Origin: an uncultured Cellvibrio sp.
GTDB taxonomy: Bacteria; Pseudomonadota; Gammaproteobacteria; Pseudomonadales; Cellvibrionaceae
NCBI GenBank assembly: GCA_946482345.1
Contig: CAMLRJ010000239.1
Location: 1 to 5,912 of the forward strand
DNA: 5,912 nt
Reading direction: 5' to 3'
Shown here: positions 5,061 to 5,912 of the stretch, piece by piece
How positions within the stretch are numbered: position 1 is the stretch's first letter
Layout of the letters: every line of letters begins with the position of its first letter
Made by a program: the position numbers and the translations under genes
The notes under the pieces: model-generated
What the model was told of the DNA's origin: nothing
Database searches by the model: none
Seen by the model: the letters and a program-made list of their open reading frames with translations, nothing else

Positions 5061-5912
5061 TTAACCGGCAAAGGATTCCTTGACGGTATTGAGTACGCCT
5101 TTAGTGTAGAAGCTTTCAAGCCACTTGCTAGTGGTTTCAATAAAACGCGATTCATTGATCAGGTCATCGCCGAAAACTTTTTGTATGGACACTATGGCTT
5201 TTACCATAGCGACGGGATTTCCCTGATTGGCATCGCAGGCTGCGCGTAATTCTTTCGCTAATGGATCAGATACTTCAATCGGTGCGCCTTTTTCGTCAAC
5301 ACCGGAAACATAACGAATCCAGGCGGCAATCCCCAAGCATAAAATATCAATATGCCCGTGAGATTTGAGTTGTTCACGCAGGGTTTCCAGTAAACGTTGC
5401 GGCAATTTTTGTGAACCGTCCATCGCAATTTGCCAGGTGCGATGCTTCAAGGATTTATTGGAAAAACGGTCGCGCAATTGTTGTTTGTAAGCTTCAATAT
5501 CAAAACCGTCCGGCGCAAAAATAGTTTCGCCAGCCTCTCGCGCCATATAGGTTTTAATCATGTTAACAAATGCAGGTTGCTCCATGACTTCGCTTATGTA
5601 TTGCAGTCCTGACAAATAACCGCAATAGGCCATAGTGGAGTGAGCACCATTTAATAAACGCAATTTAATTTTTTCGAACAAACGTACATCTTTAACCAAA
5701 AGCACGCCGACTTTTTCCCATTGTGGACGACCATCTGCAAATTTGTCTTCAATTACCCACTGCGTAAAAGGTTCGCAAACTACCATGGCTTCATCGCGTA
5801 CTCCCAGACGCGATTCGATTTCGCGTCGATCATCATCCGTAGTGGCGGGTACAATACGGTCGATCATAGTGCAGGGGAAGGTGGCGTTTTGTTTAATCCA
5901 TTGTGCAAAATC
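5061..5912 (-). CDS. uxuB: Fructuronate reductase / D-mannonate oxidoreductase, C-terminal part (5' end outside window)
   Basis: This is the C-terminal 283 residues of a polyol-specific long-chain dehydrogenase, normally about 490 residues; the frame stays open to the right edge. The first ATG inside the window (5867) is internal, because upstream codons read DFAQWIKQNATFPCT and join directly to the family signature FPCTMIDRIVPATTD. Further hallmarks are CEPFTQWVIED, the active-site segment KLRLLNGAHS, HRTWQIAMDGSQKLPQR, and RYVSGVDEKGAPIEVSDPL. From memory these follow E. coli UxuB more closely than altronate oxidoreductase UxaB. Mannitol dehydrogenases share several of the motifs and remain the main alternative. 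The enzyme reduces D-fructuronate to D-mannonate with NADH in the cytoplasm, feeding the KDG/Entner-Doudoroff route. The NAD-binding N-terminal domain is not visible here. The pectinesterase gene downstream supports the uronate role. Confidence 0.87.
   Translation of the reverse strand, partial: DFAQWIKQNATFPCTMIDRIVPATTDDDRREIESRLGVRDEAMVVCEPFTQWVIEDKFADGRPQWEKVGVLLVKDVRLFEKIKLRLLNGAHSTMAYCGYLSGLQYISEVMEQPAFVNMIKTYMAREAGETIFAPDGFDIEAYKQQLRDRFSNKSLKHRTWQIAMDGSQKLPQRLLETLREQLKSHGHIDILCLGIAAWIRYVSGVDEKGAPIEVSDPLAKELRAACDANQGNPVAMVKAIVSIQKVFGDDLINESRFIETTSKWLESFYTKGVLNTVKESFAG

Noticed and set aside
5430..5612. Plus-strand 60-codon open frame opposite the uxuB-like gene
   Set aside because: Antisense to conserved family motifs of the dehydrogenase; no independent support.
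5865..5867. ATG 5867 as the start of the uxuB-like gene
   Set aside because: The preceding in-frame codons encode FPCT, part of the conserved FPCTMIDR signature, so this methionine is internal and the gene begins outside the window.
1..5912. tRNA, rRNA, CRISPR array or intact insertion sequence
   Set aside because: No cloverleaf-like segments, regularly spaced repeats, transposase motifs or terminal inverted repeats with target duplications were seen.

Overview
All four genes in this 5.9 kb window lie on the minus strand, so transcription runs from high to low coordinates. The moderate GC content, lipoprotein and Sec signals, REP-like hairpin and pectin/hexuronate genes fit a Gram-negative, plant-polysaccharide-degrading gammaproteobacterium. 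A Cellvibrio/Saccharophagus-type (Cellvibrionaceae) genome is my best guess. It rests on gene content and style, not on a marker gene.

Layout in transcription order: (1) 5912-5061, the C-terminal 283 residues of a fructuronate reductase (uxuB-like), with its N-terminus beyond the right edge. (2) 5060-4935, an intergenic stretch with a strong 14-bp-stem hairpin that lacks a U-tract. (3) 4934-3834, a complete lipoprotein pectin methylesterase (CE8 family) with all catalytic motifs intact. (4) 3833-3662, a 172-bp spacer with short repeats and no convincing promoter. (5) 3661-1220, a complete 813-residue exported protein with two CxxCH haem-binding motifs and four Ig-like repeats; I do not recognise a named family. 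(6) 1219-965, a textbook bidirectional terminator, a REP-like hairpin, and a large palindrome over the presumed promoter of the next gene. (7) 964-1, an AAA_14/DUF4143 ATPase that runs off the left edge.

The uxuB-like gene and the pectinesterase make biochemical sense together. The esterase demethylates pectin at the cell surface so that lyases or hydrolases can release uronates, and UxuB reduces fructuronate to mannonate in the cytoplasm. The haem protein may belong to the same polysaccharide-utilisation locus or may simply be adjacent; nothing in the sequence proves a shared role. The DUF4143 ATPase looks like an independent, possibly self-regulated accessory gene, insulated by the terminator.

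The most interesting items are the unassigned di-haem/Ig-repeat exported protein and the 15-bp perfect inverted repeat that spans the -10 to Shine-Dalgarno region of the ATPase gene.
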